The notes beneath the pieces were generated by a model that made no database searches, was not told the origin of the DNA, and was given only the letters and a program-made list of their open reading frames with translations. Below are positions 26,435-35,387 of a DNA stretch of 64,000 bases, piece by piece (the stretch's first letter is position 1; each line of letters starts with the position of its first letter). The position numbers and the translations under genes were made by a program. Source of the stretch: Carnobacterium viridans (GTDB lineage: Bacteria > Bacillota > Bacilli > Lactobacillales > Carnobacteriaceae); NCBI RefSeq assembly GCF_900102725.1, contig NZ_FNJW01000008.1, forward strand, positions 1,674,001-1,738,000, read 5' to 3'.

Positions 26435-26580
26435 TTTCATACTCCTTTTTCTTGGTTTATATAAATATAACTCCACCAACTTTACCAAATTTATTCCTTC
26501 TCGTATATATTTTTTCTATTATCTGGTATTGATATAAGTATTTAATACGGACAATACGTTTATAAATTCTAATATTTCGT

Positions 26581-26606
26581 CCTAATTGTGCAGTTGCACA
26601 ATTAGG
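26581..26606. promoter_or_regulatory. Perfect 12-bp inverted repeat upstream of the glycerate operon
   Basis: cctaattgtgca-gt-tgcacaattagg lies about 40 bases before the TATAAT of the glycerate operon. It could be the CdaR-type activator's site or a weak terminator; the position favours an operator. Confidence 0.45.
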
Positions 26607-26645
26607 TTTGTTAACCTGACAATAGCTTTTTCTGGTAATGAAAAA

Positions 26646-26664
26646 TATAATGTAAGCGCACACA
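26646..26664 (+). promoter_or_regulatory. -10 element and catabolite-response (cre) site
   Basis: TATAAT at 26646-26651 runs into TGTAAGCGCACACA (26651-26664), a full match to the TGNAANCGN4CA cre consensus. CcpA binding just past the -10 would repress the operon when preferred sugars are present. Confidence 0.6.
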
Positions 26665-26688
26665 GATTAAGTTGGGGGATGTTTAAAG

Positions 26689-27981
26689 ATGTTAGATAGT
26701 ACGATTCCATGGTTTGCAGCAATTATTGGATTGATTGTTGCAATTGTACTGATATTGAAAAAGTTCAATCCAGTATATTCTTTATTTTTTGGAGCCATCG
26801 TTGGTTGTTTAGTAGGTGGGGCTTCCTTGGTGAGTACTATTGATATTCAAATCAGTGGTACACAAAGTGTTATTGGAACCGCTATCCGCGTTCTGGCTGC
26901 GGGAATGCTTGCGGGTGTAATGATGGAATCTGGAGCGGCAGAATCCATTGCTAATGCGATTGTAACGAAACTTGGAGATAAGAAAGCTATCTTATCATTA
27001 GCTCTTTCGACAATGATCATAACGGCTGTAGAAGTATTTATTCCAGTAGCAGTTCTAATTGTTGCACCAATTGCATTATCAGTTGGAAAACAAACAGGGA
27101 TTAGTAAGATTGCTTTATTAACGGCCTTATCTGGTGGAGGGAAAGCAGGAAATATTATTTCTCCTAATCCAAATACGATTGCAGCAGCAGATGGTTTTGG
27201 CTTGAATTTGAGCAGTGTGATGTTAGCTGGATTTATTCCTGCTTTATTCGGACTTGCAACAGCTGTTATTGTGGCCAATCTAATTAAAAGTAAAGGTGAA
27301 ATGGTAAGAGATAGGGATATTCTTAAAAAAGAAGCAAAAGAATTAATGGCATTGGGAAAAGCGTTGATTGCGCCGATACTTTCAATTGTTCTTTTATTGA
27401 TTAACCCAATTGGAACCCTACTAAAAATAGAGGTCCTCACAAATTTAAAAATTGATGCTTTATATATTCTTCCTTTTGCTTCAGTCGTAGGAACGATTGC
27501 AATGGGACATGCGAACAAAATTAGTGAATACGCTTCTTCAGGAATTAAACGGGTAACAGATACGGTACTTATTTTGATTGGAGCTGGTGCAATTGCAGGA
27601 TTGATATCTGCTTCTGATTTATCTGTACAAGTTGTGAAATTAATTGACACGATAGGTATTTCTGGAACATTCTTAGCGCCAATTTCAGGTATTTTGATGG
27701 GATTAGCTGTAGGATCAACATCTACTGCTGTTATATTGGCTACTGGATCATTTGGACAAGCTATTCTAGATACAGGAACTTCTTCTTTAGCAGCATCTGT
27801 AATGGTTCACACAGGATCAATCGTTATTGATAGTGTTCCTCAAGGGAATTATTTCCATATTAGTGCAAATAGTATGAACATGACGATAAAAGAAAGATTG
27901 AAGGTTATTCCTTACGAGATGTGTGTAGGTGGGGCAATGACTGTAGTTGCAACTATTTTGTATGGATTTATTCTTAACTAA
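26689..27981 (+). CDS. GntP-family permease, probable glycerate transporter
   Basis: 430 residues with about 12 membrane segments. GGGKAGNIISPNPNTIAAADGFGLNL and GSTSTAVILATGSFGQAILDTGTS are typical of GntP-type gluconate/organic-acid permeases. The glycerate kinase gene follows 23 bases later and a CdaR-type regulator after that, so the substrate is most likely D-glycerate or a related sugar acid. It starts at ATG behind a weak GGGGGA site, downstream of the cre site. Confidence 0.85.
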   Translation: MLDSTIPWFAAIIGLIVAIVLILKKFNPVYSLFFGAIVGCLVGGASLVSTIDIQISGTQSVIGTAIRVLAAGMLAGVMMESGAAESIANAIVTKLGDKKAILSLALSTMIITAVEVFIPVAVLIVAPIALSVGKQTGISKIALLTALSGGGKAGNIISPNPNTIAAADGFGLNLSSVMLAGFIPALFGLATAVIVANLIKSKGEMVRDRDILKKEAKELMALGKALIAPILSIVLLLINPIGTLLKIEVLTNLKIDALYILPFASVVGTIAMGHANKISEYASSGIKRVTDTVLILIGAGAIAGLISASDLSVQVVKLIDTIGISGTFLAPISGILMGLAVGSTSTAVILATGSFGQAILDTGTSSLAASVMVHTGSIVIDSVPQGNYFHISANSMNMTIKERLKVIPYEMCVGGAMTVVATILYGFILN

Positions 27982-28004
27982 TTAAGGGAAAAGAGGCAAA
28001 TATA

Positions 28005-29156
28005 ATGGTAAAAAGATTTGTTGTTGCACCAGATTCGTTCAAGGAAAGTATGAGCGCAAAAGAAGCCTGTGAAGCGATGGCTAGAGGAATCAAAAAAGTA
28101 TTTAAGGATGCAGAAATCAGTCTTGTTCCAATGGCTGATGGAGGCGAAGGAACGGTTGATTCATTAGTGGATGCAACAAAAGGAAGGCGAATCAATGTTG
28201 AAGTGTCTGGTCCGATTCCTGAGGGAAAAGTAACGGCCTACTTTGGTATTTTAGGCGATAATAAAACGGCTGTCATTGAAATGGCAAAAGCAAATGGGAT
28301 AGAATTATTACCAAAAGAGCGTCGAAACCCATTGATCACTTCTACGTATGGTACTGGAGAATTGATTAAAGCGGCTCTAGATCACGGTGTAGAAAAAATC
28401 ATTATCGGAATTGGCGGTAGTGTAACGAATGATGGCGGGGCTGGGATGGCCGAAGCATTGGGTGTGAAGTTTTTAGACGGAAACGGACAATCGATTCCTC
28501 AAGGAGGAGGTTCTTTAAATCAATTAGTATCAATCGATACTGCTGAATTAGATCCTCGAATAAAAGAAATCGAAATTGAAGTGGCTAGCGATGTTACAAA
28601 CCCATTGACTGGAGAGCATGGGGCTGCTCATGTATTTGGTCCTCAAAAAGGAGCTACTCCAGAAATGGTGGAACAATTAGACTCTAATTTAAAACACTAC
28701 GCGCATATCATTCAAAAAGATGTTCAAAAATCTATTGAACATCTACCAGGGGCTGGAGCAGCAGGTGGGCTAGGCGCTGGTTTGTTAGCCTTTACAAATG
28801 CCACACTACGACCTGGAATTGATATAGTCATTGAGATCAATCAATTAGAGGAACAGATTGCTGAAGCTGATTTTATTTTTACTGGTGAAGGTGGCATGGA
28901 TTTTCAAACTAAATTCGGAAAAGCGCCATATGGGGTCGCAAAAGTTGCGAAACAGTATCAAAAACCTGTCTTTGCTTGTGCTGGTTATATTGGAAAAGAT
29001 GTTGAGGTGCTATATGATGAGGGGATAACGGCTATTTTTGGGATTCTCTCAAAAGCCAAATCAATTGACGAAGCTTTGAAGAATGGCGAATCAAATCTAG
29101 AACGAACATGTGAAAATATTGCTCGAATCTTATTCTTAACCAGTGAACAGAAATAA
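28005..29156 (+). CDS. glxK: Glycerate kinase (GarK/GlxK type)
   Basis: Phosphorylates glycerate with ATP, feeding it into lower glycolysis. The 383 residues match the family length, with VAPDSFKESMSAKEACEAMARG at the start, PMADGGEGTVDSLVDAT, GGSVTNDGGAGMAEALGVKF and GAGAAGGLGAGLLAF as family blocks. Starts at ATG after GGGAAAAGAGG. Second gene of the permease-kinase-regulator unit; whether the product is 2- or 3-phosphoglycerate is not visible. Confidence 0.93.
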   Translation: MVKRFVVAPDSFKESMSAKEACEAMARGIKKVFKDAEISLVPMADGGEGTVDSLVDATKGRRINVEVSGPIPEGKVTAYFGILGDNKTAVIEMAKANGIELLPKERRNPLITSTYGTGELIKAALDHGVEKIIIGIGGSVTNDGGAGMAEALGVKFLDGNGQSIPQGGGSLNQLVSIDTAELDPRIKEIEIEVASDVTNPLTGEHGAAHVFGPQKGATPEMVEQLDSNLKHYAHIIQKDVQKSIEHLPGAGAAGGLGAGLLAFTNATLRPGIDIVIEINQLEEQIAEADFIFTGEGGMDFQTKFGKAPYGVAKVAKQYQKPVFACAGYIGKDVEVLYDEGITAIFGILSKAKSIDEALKNGESNLERTCENIARILFLTSEQK

Positions 29157-29227
29157 GCCTCATCTATTTTAGGAGATAAACTTGATATTTTAAGTTTATA
29201 AGAAGATACTTTAACTTAGAAGATAAG

Positions 29228-29267
29228 AAAAAACAGTTTAGGATGTATCATTCTAAACTGTTTTTTG
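29228..29267 (+). terminator. Terminator between glycerate kinase and regulator
   Basis: aaaaaacagtttagga pairs with ttctaaactgtttttt across a short loop, followed by T residues. The regulator therefore probably has limited read-through or its own promoter. Confidence 0.8.
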
Positions 29268-29291
29268 TATAGAAAAGGTGGCAGAAGTAAC

Positions 29292-30290
29292 GTGTTAACG
29301 AATAGTCAGGCTAGTCTAATCGTCAGTAAACTTATGGAAGATATTCCTTACAATATCAATATTATGAATGAATTAGGTATTATTATTGCAAGTGGTGACA
29401 GTAATCGTATTGGAACTTCTCATAGAGCAGCTGAACGAGCAATCAAAGAAAAGAAGATCATAGAGGTTTACCGAGATACGCATTTAGAGAAAAAAGGGAC
29501 AAATGAGCCTATAATCTATGAAGGCACTATCATTGGAGTAGTCGGAATTACAGGCGACCCTAATGAAGTTCGTCCATTCACAAAAATTGTTAAAACGGTT
29601 TCGCTACTCCTTATTGAAGAATTGAATATTTATAAACAAAAAGAAGAGAATAGAGTGGCAAAGAATAACCTTTTGAAACAAATTATCCGGTCAGAAGGGA
29701 TGTATACAGAATCGTTAAAAAAAGAAGCAAATGAAAAATACGATTTAGAATTGGGGCAACCTTATTATGGTGTTTTTGCTGAAAAGAAGGAAATACTGAG
29801 AGCAATTGCGTCTAAGAAAGAATTGTTTGAATGGTCTGGAGGTTTTATTATTTTTGTGGAAACCATTGATTCATTAAAAACAACTACTAAAGAATTTGTT
29901 GTTGTGAGTTCTAGTGAAAAAAATATCGGTCAAATTCTTCAAGATATCAAACAGACATATGCAATACTCTCTTTTTTAAACACAAAGAAAGATGGAGTCA
30001 ATAAAACAGATAGCTGCTATTTAGCCAATTTATTCTCATCTTCTCTTCCTCCTAACCAAGAACTGTTGAATAAGATAAAGGAAGTGGCACCGGAATATGT
30101 AGAAACACTCATTAGTTTCGCGCAAAATAATAAAAGCATCAGTGATACTTCGCTAGAACTTCATATCCATAGAAATACATTGAATTATAGAATCCAAAAA
30201 ATTGAAGAATTAACTGGAAAAAATCCTCGAGTTTGGTATGAATTATGGGAGTTGTTTTATCATTTTGCTTATTTCTCTCTAAATAATTAA
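29292..30290 (+). CDS. CdaR-family sugar-diacid/glycerate regulator
   Basis: 332 residues from GTG at 29292, spaced from AAAGGTGG; the earlier in-frame start lies inside the terminator tail. The N-terminal ~130 residues form the sugar-diacid recognition domain (IVSKLMEDIPYNINIMNELGIIIASGD...RIGTSHRAAERAI). The C terminus is a PucR/CdaR-type HTH (ISDTSLELHIHRNTLNYRIQKIEELTGKNPR). Such proteins activate glycerate, glucarate or galactarate genes on binding the acid, so it likely activates the upstream permease-kinase operon. Confidence 0.88.
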   Translation: MLTNSQASLIVSKLMEDIPYNINIMNELGIIIASGDSNRIGTSHRAAERAIKEKKIIEVYRDTHLEKKGTNEPIIYEGTIIGVVGITGDPNEVRPFTKIVKTVSLLLIEELNIYKQKEENRVAKNNLLKQIIRSEGMYTESLKKEANEKYDLELGQPYYGVFAEKKEILRAIASKKELFEWSGGFIIFVETIDSLKTTTKEFVVVSSSEKNIGQILQDIKQTYAILSFLNTKKDGVNKTDSCYLANLFSSSLPPNQELLNKIKEVAPEYVETLISFAQNNKSISDTSLELHIHRNTLNYRIQKIEELTGKNPRVWYELWELFYHFAYFSLNN

Positions 30291-30383
30291 AAATTATAGT
30301 TGTAGTAGTCCTTGTATAACTCTACTAAGTTTTATAGATGGTATACTATAAGTGATAAAAAATAGTACTAGGAGGGTGCATAA

Positions 30384-30818
30384 ATGATCACAGGAGTTGA
30401 AATTGATTTTGTTGTAAAAGATAGTAAAGCAGCTTTGGAAGAGTACAGCTCCATTTTTGAGGTTGTAATAGTTGAGGCAACAGATTTTAAAGTAGGAAAC
30501 AACGAAGCAGTTTTCACAATTTATGGTACTCGTTTCCACATGCTCGATGAAAATCCTGAATACCAATTGTTTGCACCAAAAGAAGATAGTAACCAATCAT
30601 TTTGGTTTAATGTAGTGGTACCCAATATTCAAGTAGTATTTGATAAAGCAGTTGCTGCAGGAGCAACAGTTATTCAACCAATTACAAAAATGGAGGAAAT
30701 GGGTATTTCAAATGCAATGTTTTTAGACAGCTTTGGTTATGTTTGGATGCTGCACGAAATCCATCAAGAAGTATCTTTTGAAGATCGTGTGAAAATATTA
30801 AGCGAAGATTTTGAATAA
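30384..30818 (+). CDS. VOC (glyoxalase/PhnB-like) family protein
   Basis: 144 residues made of two beta-alpha-beta-beta-beta modules (ITGVEIDFVVKDSKAALEEYSSIF... and FWFNVVVPNIQVVFDKAVAAGATVIQPITKMEEMG...FLDSFGYVWMLHEI). The layout is that of PhnB-like/glyoxalase-superfamily proteins; the metal-ligand positions are not clearly conserved, so the function is open. It starts at ATG behind TAGGAGGG. A TGGTATACT -10 lies at about 30339-30347. Confidence 0.8.
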   Translation: MITGVEIDFVVKDSKAALEEYSSIFEVVIVEATDFKVGNNEAVFTIYGTRFHMLDENPEYQLFAPKEDSNQSFWFNVVVPNIQVVFDKAVAAGATVIQPITKMEEMGISNAMFLDSFGYVWMLHEIHQEVSFEDRVKILSEDFE

Positions 30819-30934
30819 GAACTAATTTCTACAAAAAAACGTAGAATAACTTGTGAGATTTGGTTTTTTAACTAATCTAATAGGGTATTCTTATCTTTGT
30901 TTCGTTTTTTTTAAAATGATTTCCACAGTAGCTA

Positions 30935-30975
30935 ACCCGTGTGTATAGAAATAATACCCGTGTTTCTTTATAATG
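30935..30975 (+). promoter_or_regulatory. Direct repeat abutting a -10 element
   Basis: ACCCGTGT occurs at 30935-30942 and 30956-30963, 21 bases apart, and TATAAT (30970-30975) follows six bases later. No -35 element is evident, so these repeats may be the binding site of an activator of the flavin monooxygenase gene. Confidence 0.4.
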
Positions 30976-31081
30976 ATGAACAAGGGAACAAAAATAACTC
31001 TTACTGTGGCAAAAAAAGTTAGACAGATACGAGTTAAAAGTGATTACAAAAGTGTTAGGATAATGAAGGAGTGGAAAAGTA

Positions 31082-32080
31082 GTGAGATTAAGTGTCTTAG
31101 ATCAAGCACCTATTACAAGTGGAAATACAGCTGCAGATGCTTTAGCAAAAGCTGAAGAACTAGCTATTTTAGCGGATGAATTAGGGTACACACGTATGTG
31201 GATGGCAGAGCACCATGGAACAAATGGTTTTGCAAGTTCAGCTCCTGAAATCACTGCAGCTCATTTAGCGGCAAAAACAAAAAATATTCGAATCGGCACA
31301 GGTGGAGTCATGATGATGCATTATTCACCTTTGAAATTAGCGGAAGTTTTTAAAACGTTAAGTGCTTTTTCGCCAGGACGAATCGATTTTGGAGTAGGTC
31401 GTGCTCCAGGTGGCGATAATAATTCTATTTATGCTCTATCAGAAGGTCGTCAGCCGATGTTGGACAATATGTATGAAAAATTCGATACCGCATTAAAATT
31501 AATCAATGATGAAGTACCTGAAGAACGAATATACACCCGAACAATTGCTACTCCTTCACATATTCAGTTGCCTGAAGCTTGGCTACTTGGTTCGAGCGGC
31601 AGCAGTGCGCGGAAGGCAGCCCAAATGGGAGTAGGTTATTCGTTTGCTCAATTCTTTATGGGTGGAATGACAAAAGATATCTTGGATGAATACAAAGTTA
31701 ATTTTCAACCCTCTGCATTTATGGACAAACCATACATCAATGTAGCGTATCTTGTTACAACAGCTGAAACTAGAGAAGAAGCAGAATATGAAGCTAAACC
31801 ACAAGATATTGCACGTCTATTGATGAGAAAAGGCCAGATGGGTCAATTGTTGACGCCTGAAGAAGCACAATATTATCCTTTAACCGAAATTGATCAATTA
31901 ACAATAAAACAAGGACGTGAATTGCATTTAGTAGGTACACCAAAAGAAATCGCTGCAAAATTATTAGAAGATCAAGAAAAATATGGTTTTGATGAAGCGA
32001 TGATCTGCAGTATTCCCCATTCACAAGAAAAACGCTTAGATGTGTATCGTTTATTAGCCAAAGAATTACTAAACAAATAA
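31082..32080 (+). CDS. LLM-class (luciferase-like) flavin monooxygenase
   Basis: 332 residues from GTG behind AAGGAGTGG. The N terminus RLSVLDQAPITSGNTAADAL and AEHHGTNGFASSAPEI, followed by RIGTGGVMMMHYSPLKLAEVFKTL and FGVGRAPGGD, are characteristic of the luciferase-like subgroup typified by YwcH/YhbW. These bind FMN and use reduced flavin, but most have no known substrate. Stands alone between a promoter with direct repeats and a clear terminator. Confidence 0.88.
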   Translation: MRLSVLDQAPITSGNTAADALAKAEELAILADELGYTRMWMAEHHGTNGFASSAPEITAAHLAAKTKNIRIGTGGVMMMHYSPLKLAEVFKTLSAFSPGRIDFGVGRAPGGDNNSIYALSEGRQPMLDNMYEKFDTALKLINDEVPEERIYTRTIATPSHIQLPEAWLLGSSGSSARKAAQMGVGYSFAQFFMGGMTKDILDEYKVNFQPSAFMDKPYINVAYLVTTAETREEAEYEAKPQDIARLLMRKGQMGQLLTPEEAQYYPLTEIDQLTIKQGRELHLVGTPKEIAAKLLEDQEKYGFDEAMICSIPHSQEKRLDVYRLLAKELLNK

Positions 32081-32090
32081 TAAATCACCT

Positions 32091-32136
32091 CCACTTCCAA
32101 CCAAGGAATAGTCATTGGTTGGAAGTGGTTTTTTTA
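32091..32136 (+). terminator. Terminator of the flavin monooxygenase gene
   Basis: ccacttccaaccaa (32091-32104) pairs perfectly with 32115-32128, followed by a T7 run. Confidence 0.9.
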
Positions 32137-32264
32137 TTTTTTAATAAAATAATGAGAAAAATGATAAAATTTTAATGGTGTTTAAGTAGAGTAACTAAAG
32201 GCTTTTTAGTCTTTTTGTATTAAGTCCATGTGAGAAAATGTTACATGATTAAGGTAAATGTTAA

Positions 32265-32293
32265 TTGATTTCTCATAAATGTGTATTTATACT
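32265..32293 (+). promoter_or_regulatory. Promoter of the glutamine-type ABC operon
   Basis: TTGATT (32265-32270) and TATACT (32288-32293) are 17 bases apart. The leader contains an 8-bp hairpin (ttaagcag/ctgcttaa, 32300-32330) without a T run. A wider repeat TGAGAAA...TTTCTCA (32231-32277) spans the -35. Confidence 0.6.
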
Positions 32294-32378
32294 ATTGATT
32301 TAAGCAGCAAGAAAGACCTCGCCTGCTTAAAAAATTACTGATTACCATCAATGTTTTTGTAAAGGAGATGATACAGAG

Positions 32379-33101
32379 TTGATCAAGCTACAGAATGTAA
32401 ATAAATATTTCGGCGACCATCATGTACTAAAAGATGTTAATTTAGAGGTGGCTGAAGGTGAAAAAGTCGTTATCATAGGCCCTTCTGGTTCTGGAAAAAG
32501 TACCACAGTTAGATGCATGAATTTTCTTGAGGAACCTACGACAGGAGAAGTCTATATAGATGGCAATCAAATAACAGAAAAAAACAAATTAGAGATGGTA
32601 CGAAATTCTTCTGCAATGGTCTTTCAACAGTTTAATCTTTATCCGCATATGACGGTGTTAGGAAATCTGACAATTGGTCCTATGAAATTACAGAATAAAT
32701 CAAAAAAAGAAGCAGAAGAACTAGCTTATCGGTATCTAGATATCGTAGGTTTACGAGAAAAAGCAACAGCATACCCTTCAACACTCTCAGGAGGTCAACA
32801 GCAAAGAGTCGCTATTGCCAGGTCGCTCTGTTCTGAAAAGAAAATCATTCTATTCGATGAACCTACATCTGCTTTAGATCCAGAGACGGTTCAAGAAGTA
32901 TTGGACGTGATGATTAAGTTATCAAGCATGAATATTACAATGGTCGTTGTGACCCATGAAATGGGTTTTGCTAAACAAGTAGCAGATCGTGTCATTTTTA
33001 TGGATAATGGAACCATTTTAGAAGTAGGACCGCCAGAACACTTTTTTGAAAACCCAACTCATGAAAGAACAAAAGAATTTTTAAGCAAAATTTTAAGATA
33101 A
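32379..33101 (+). CDS. glnQ: Polar amino acid (glutamine-type) ABC transporter ATP-binding protein
   Basis: 240 residues from TTG, seven to eight bases after AAAGGAGATGA. Walker [10 protein letters not shown] (34-42), Q-loop [17 protein letters not shown], signature LSGGQQQR, Walker [13 protein letters not shown] and the switch His in [16 protein letters not shown] are all intact and typical of GlnQ/HisP. First gene of a four-gene operon with a binding protein and two permeases that energises uptake of a polar amino acid, probably glutamine or glutamate. Confidence 0.94.
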   Translation: MIKLQNVNKYFGDHHVLKDVNLEVAEGEKVVIIGPSGSGKSTTVRCMNFLEEPTTGEVYIDGNQITEKNKLEMVRNSSAMVFQQFNLYPHMTVLGNLTIGPMKLQNKSKKEAEELAYRYLDIVGLREKATAYPSTLSGGQQQRVAIARSLCSEKKIILFDEPTSALDPETVQEVLDVMIKLSSMNITMVVVTHEMGFAKQVADRVIFMDNGTILEVGPPEHFFENPTHERTKEFLSKILR

Positions 33102-33132
33102 AAAATAAGGATATCCTGAGGAGGAAAAATAA

Positions 33133-33957
33133 ATGAAAAAAAGAAACTTATTAGCAACAGTTATTTTATCTAGTGTATTATTTTTAGGTGCTTGTTCTTC
33201 AGATGAAGGTTCAAAAACAGAAGCAGACACACCAAAAGGATCGGATCAAGTAACAATTGAATCAATCAAAGAAGCCGGCGTTTTAAAAGTAGGAGTAAAA
33301 GAAGACGTTCCAAACTTTGGGCTGAAGAATACAGATACAGGAGAAATAGAAGGATTTGAAATTGATATTGCTAAAAAGATAGCTGAAGATATTTTAGGCG
33401 ATCCGGATGCCATTGAGTTAACGCCGGTTACAGCCAAAACACGGGGTCCATTATTGGATAATGGCGAAGTTGATATGGTTATTGCTACTTTTACAGTTAC
33501 TGAAGAGCGTAAAGAAACCTATAATTTCTCAGATGCGTATTATGAAGATGCAGTTGGCTTATTAGTGAAAAAAGACAAAAACTATGAAGGGTTAAAAGAT
33601 ATGGATGGAGCTAATGTAGGTGTGGCACAAAGTTCTACAACATCAGAAGCCATCGCTTCAGAAGCTGAACAATATGATATCACATTGGACTTTTCAGAAT
33701 ATGCTACTTATCCAGAAATTAAAGCAGCGTTAGACTCAGGCCGCGTAGATGCATTTAGTGTAGACAGATCTATTTTGGCTGGCTATTTAGATGATTCAAC
33801 TGAAATCTTACCAGATCGTTTCGCAATGCAAGATTATGGAATTGCAACGAAGAAAACAAATACGGAGTTAGCAGAGCATGTAAATGAGTTGATCACTACT
33901 TGGGGAGAAGATGATACTCTTAATGGATTGGTTACAGAGTGGGGATTGAGTGAATAA
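33133..33957 (+). CDS. glnH: Amino acid ABC transporter substrate-binding lipoprotein
   Basis: 274 residues. A signal peptide ends in the lipobox LFLGAC-SSDEG, so the mature protein is lipid-anchored outside the membrane. The SBP_bac_3 fold follows: AGVLKVGVKEDVPNFGLKNTDTGEIEGFEIDIAKKIAEDIL, then VDMVIATFTVTEERKETYNFSDAYYED and VGVAQSSTTSEAI. The conserved Arg of amino acid binding appears in TEERKE. Its stop TAA shares one base with the ATG of the first permease. Confidence 0.93.
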   Translation: MKKRNLLATVILSSVLFLGACSSDEGSKTEADTPKGSDQVTIESIKEAGVLKVGVKEDVPNFGLKNTDTGEIEGFEIDIAKKIAEDILGDPDAIELTPVTAKTRGPLLDNGEVDMVIATFTVTEERKETYNFSDAYYEDAVGLLVKKDKNYEGLKDMDGANVGVAQSSTTSEAIASEAEQYDITLDFSEYATYPEIKAALDSGRVDAFSVDRSILAGYLDDSTEILPDRFAMQDYGIATKKTNTELAEHVNELITTWGEDDTLNGLVTEWGLSE

Positions 33958-34667
33958 TGAAAAGTACAAATCCATTCGCTCTTTGGAGATGGGAGGACCT
34001 ATTTCAAAACCTTGATAATTTTAGTTCTGGATTTTTAAGAACACTCCAAGTGGCCATCTTAGCATTAGTTTTGTCTTTGGTAATCGGAATCGTGATCGGA
34101 ATACTGTCAACTGCCCTCAATTTCATTCTACGTTCGATCGCACGAGTATATGTCGAAATTTTTCAAAACATCCCTCTTGTTATTCAAATCTTCTTTATGT
34201 ATAACGGATTAGCAATGGCAGGATTGGTCTTGAGCGAGTTTACGATTGGGGTAGTAGGGGTTGGTTTGTATCATGGAGCTTATATTGGCGAAGTAGTACG
34301 CGCGGGTATTTTATCTGTTCCTAAAGGTCAGCAAGAAGCTGCGTATGCACAGGGATTCAGCTATACACAAACTATGCGCTACATCATATTGCCTCAAATG
34401 GTTAAGGGTATTTTGCCTCCGTTAACCAATCAAGCGGTCAATTTAATAAAAAATACTTCTGTATTGGCTATTATAGCAGGAGCAGACTTAATGTATGCAG
34501 CAGACTCTTATGCTTCATTTAGCTTGAATTACGGACCGTCTTATGTGATTGCAGGATTGCTTTACTTCATTCTCTGTTTCCCACTGGCTACGTTCTCAAG
34601 AAAATACGAAGAGAAACTAAAAAAGAATGATTCCTTAGTTGTGAATATTCCGGAGGTGATGGAATGA
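33957..34667 (+). CDS. Amino acid ABC transporter permease
   Basis: 236 residues, about five membrane segments, HisM/GlnP type. The EAA loop EAAYAQGFSYTQTMRYIILPQMVKGILPP docks the ATPase. Its start overlaps the stop of the binding-protein gene (TAATG) and its end overlaps the second permease by four bases (ATGA), so all are translationally coupled. Confidence 0.92.
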   Translation: MKSTNPFALWRWEDLFQNLDNFSSGFLRTLQVAILALVLSLVIGIVIGILSTALNFILRSIARVYVEIFQNIPLVIQIFFMYNGLAMAGLVLSEFTIGVVGVGLYHGAYIGEVVRAGILSVPKGQQEAAYAQGFSYTQTMRYIILPQMVKGILPPLTNQAVNLIKNTSVLAIIAGADLMYAADSYASFSLNYGPSYVIAGLLYFILCFPLATFSRKYEEKLKKNDSLVVNIPEVME

Positions 34668-35323
34668 TAAACTCCATACAAACCGTTTTTACGCGGCCTA
34701 ATGTATTGTTCTTGTTAGATGGGTTAAAGACTACTTTGTTGATTTCTTTATGTGTGGTGATTCTTTCAATTGTGTTTGGAACATTCTTAGGGTTGGTCAG
34801 AAACTATGAAAAGATGTTTTTCGGGAAAATAGCTGGATTTTACATCGAATTATTCCGTAATACCCCATTATTACTATGGATGCTCGGTTGTGCTTTCTTG
34901 ATACCAGGAAGTACGATAGTAGTGAAAGCCTCCATAGCACTGTTTCTTTATACAGCTGCAGTAGTAGCAGAAATTGTGCGTGGCGGATTAAACTCGATAC
35001 CGAAAGGACAATTTGAAGCTGCTCATTCTCAAGGATTTTCATTTTTTCAAACATTAGTGTATATCATTTTGCCGCAAACCTTCAAAAAAATCATTCCTTC
35101 TTTATTGTCGCAAGTGATTACAACTATTAAAGATACGTCATTTCTTGCTGGACTAGGAATCATGGAATTTACACGAAGTGGCCAAGTTATTTTAGGAAAA
35201 GTAACAAAAACTTCTGAAGTGTTTTTGATTTATGGTTTCTTAGCAGTTGTTTATTTTATTATTTGCTTCGCATTGTCGGTTTTAGTAAGGAACTGGCATA
35301 AAAAAAATTCTGAAAATGTATAG
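34664..35323 (+). CDS. Amino acid ABC transporter permease
   Basis: 219 residues, second HisM/GlnP-type subunit, with five membrane segments and the EAA loop FEAAHSQGFSFFQTLVYIILPQTFKKIIPS. It pairs with the preceding permease as a heterodimer. GGAGGTG lies seven bases before the ATG inside the previous gene. It ends before a bidirectional terminator. Confidence 0.92.
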   Translation: MINSIQTVFTRPNVLFLLDGLKTTLLISLCVVILSIVFGTFLGLVRNYEKMFFGKIAGFYIELFRNTPLLLWMLGCAFLIPGSTIVVKASIALFLYTAAVVAEIVRGGLNSIPKGQFEAAHSQGFSFFQTLVYIILPQTFKKIIPSLLSQVITTIKDTSFLAGLGIMEFTRSGQVILGKVTKTSEVFLIYGFLAVVYFIICFALSVLVRNWHKKNSENV

Positions 35324-35345
35324 TTCATATAGTTTAGAAAACAGG

Positions 35346-35377
35346 AAAAACGGACTCTTAATGGGTCCGTTTTTTTG
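35346..35377. terminator. Bidirectional terminator
   Basis: aaaaacggac and gtccgttttt pair, with T runs on both strands. It separates the ABC operon from the convergent DUF72 gene. Confidence 0.85.
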
Positions 35378-35387
35378 TATAAAAATA

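Noticed and set aside
26847-27650. 267-residue minus-strand frame
   Set aside because: Antisense to the GntP-family permease; its composition mirrors the membrane-protein codons and it has no motif or start signal.
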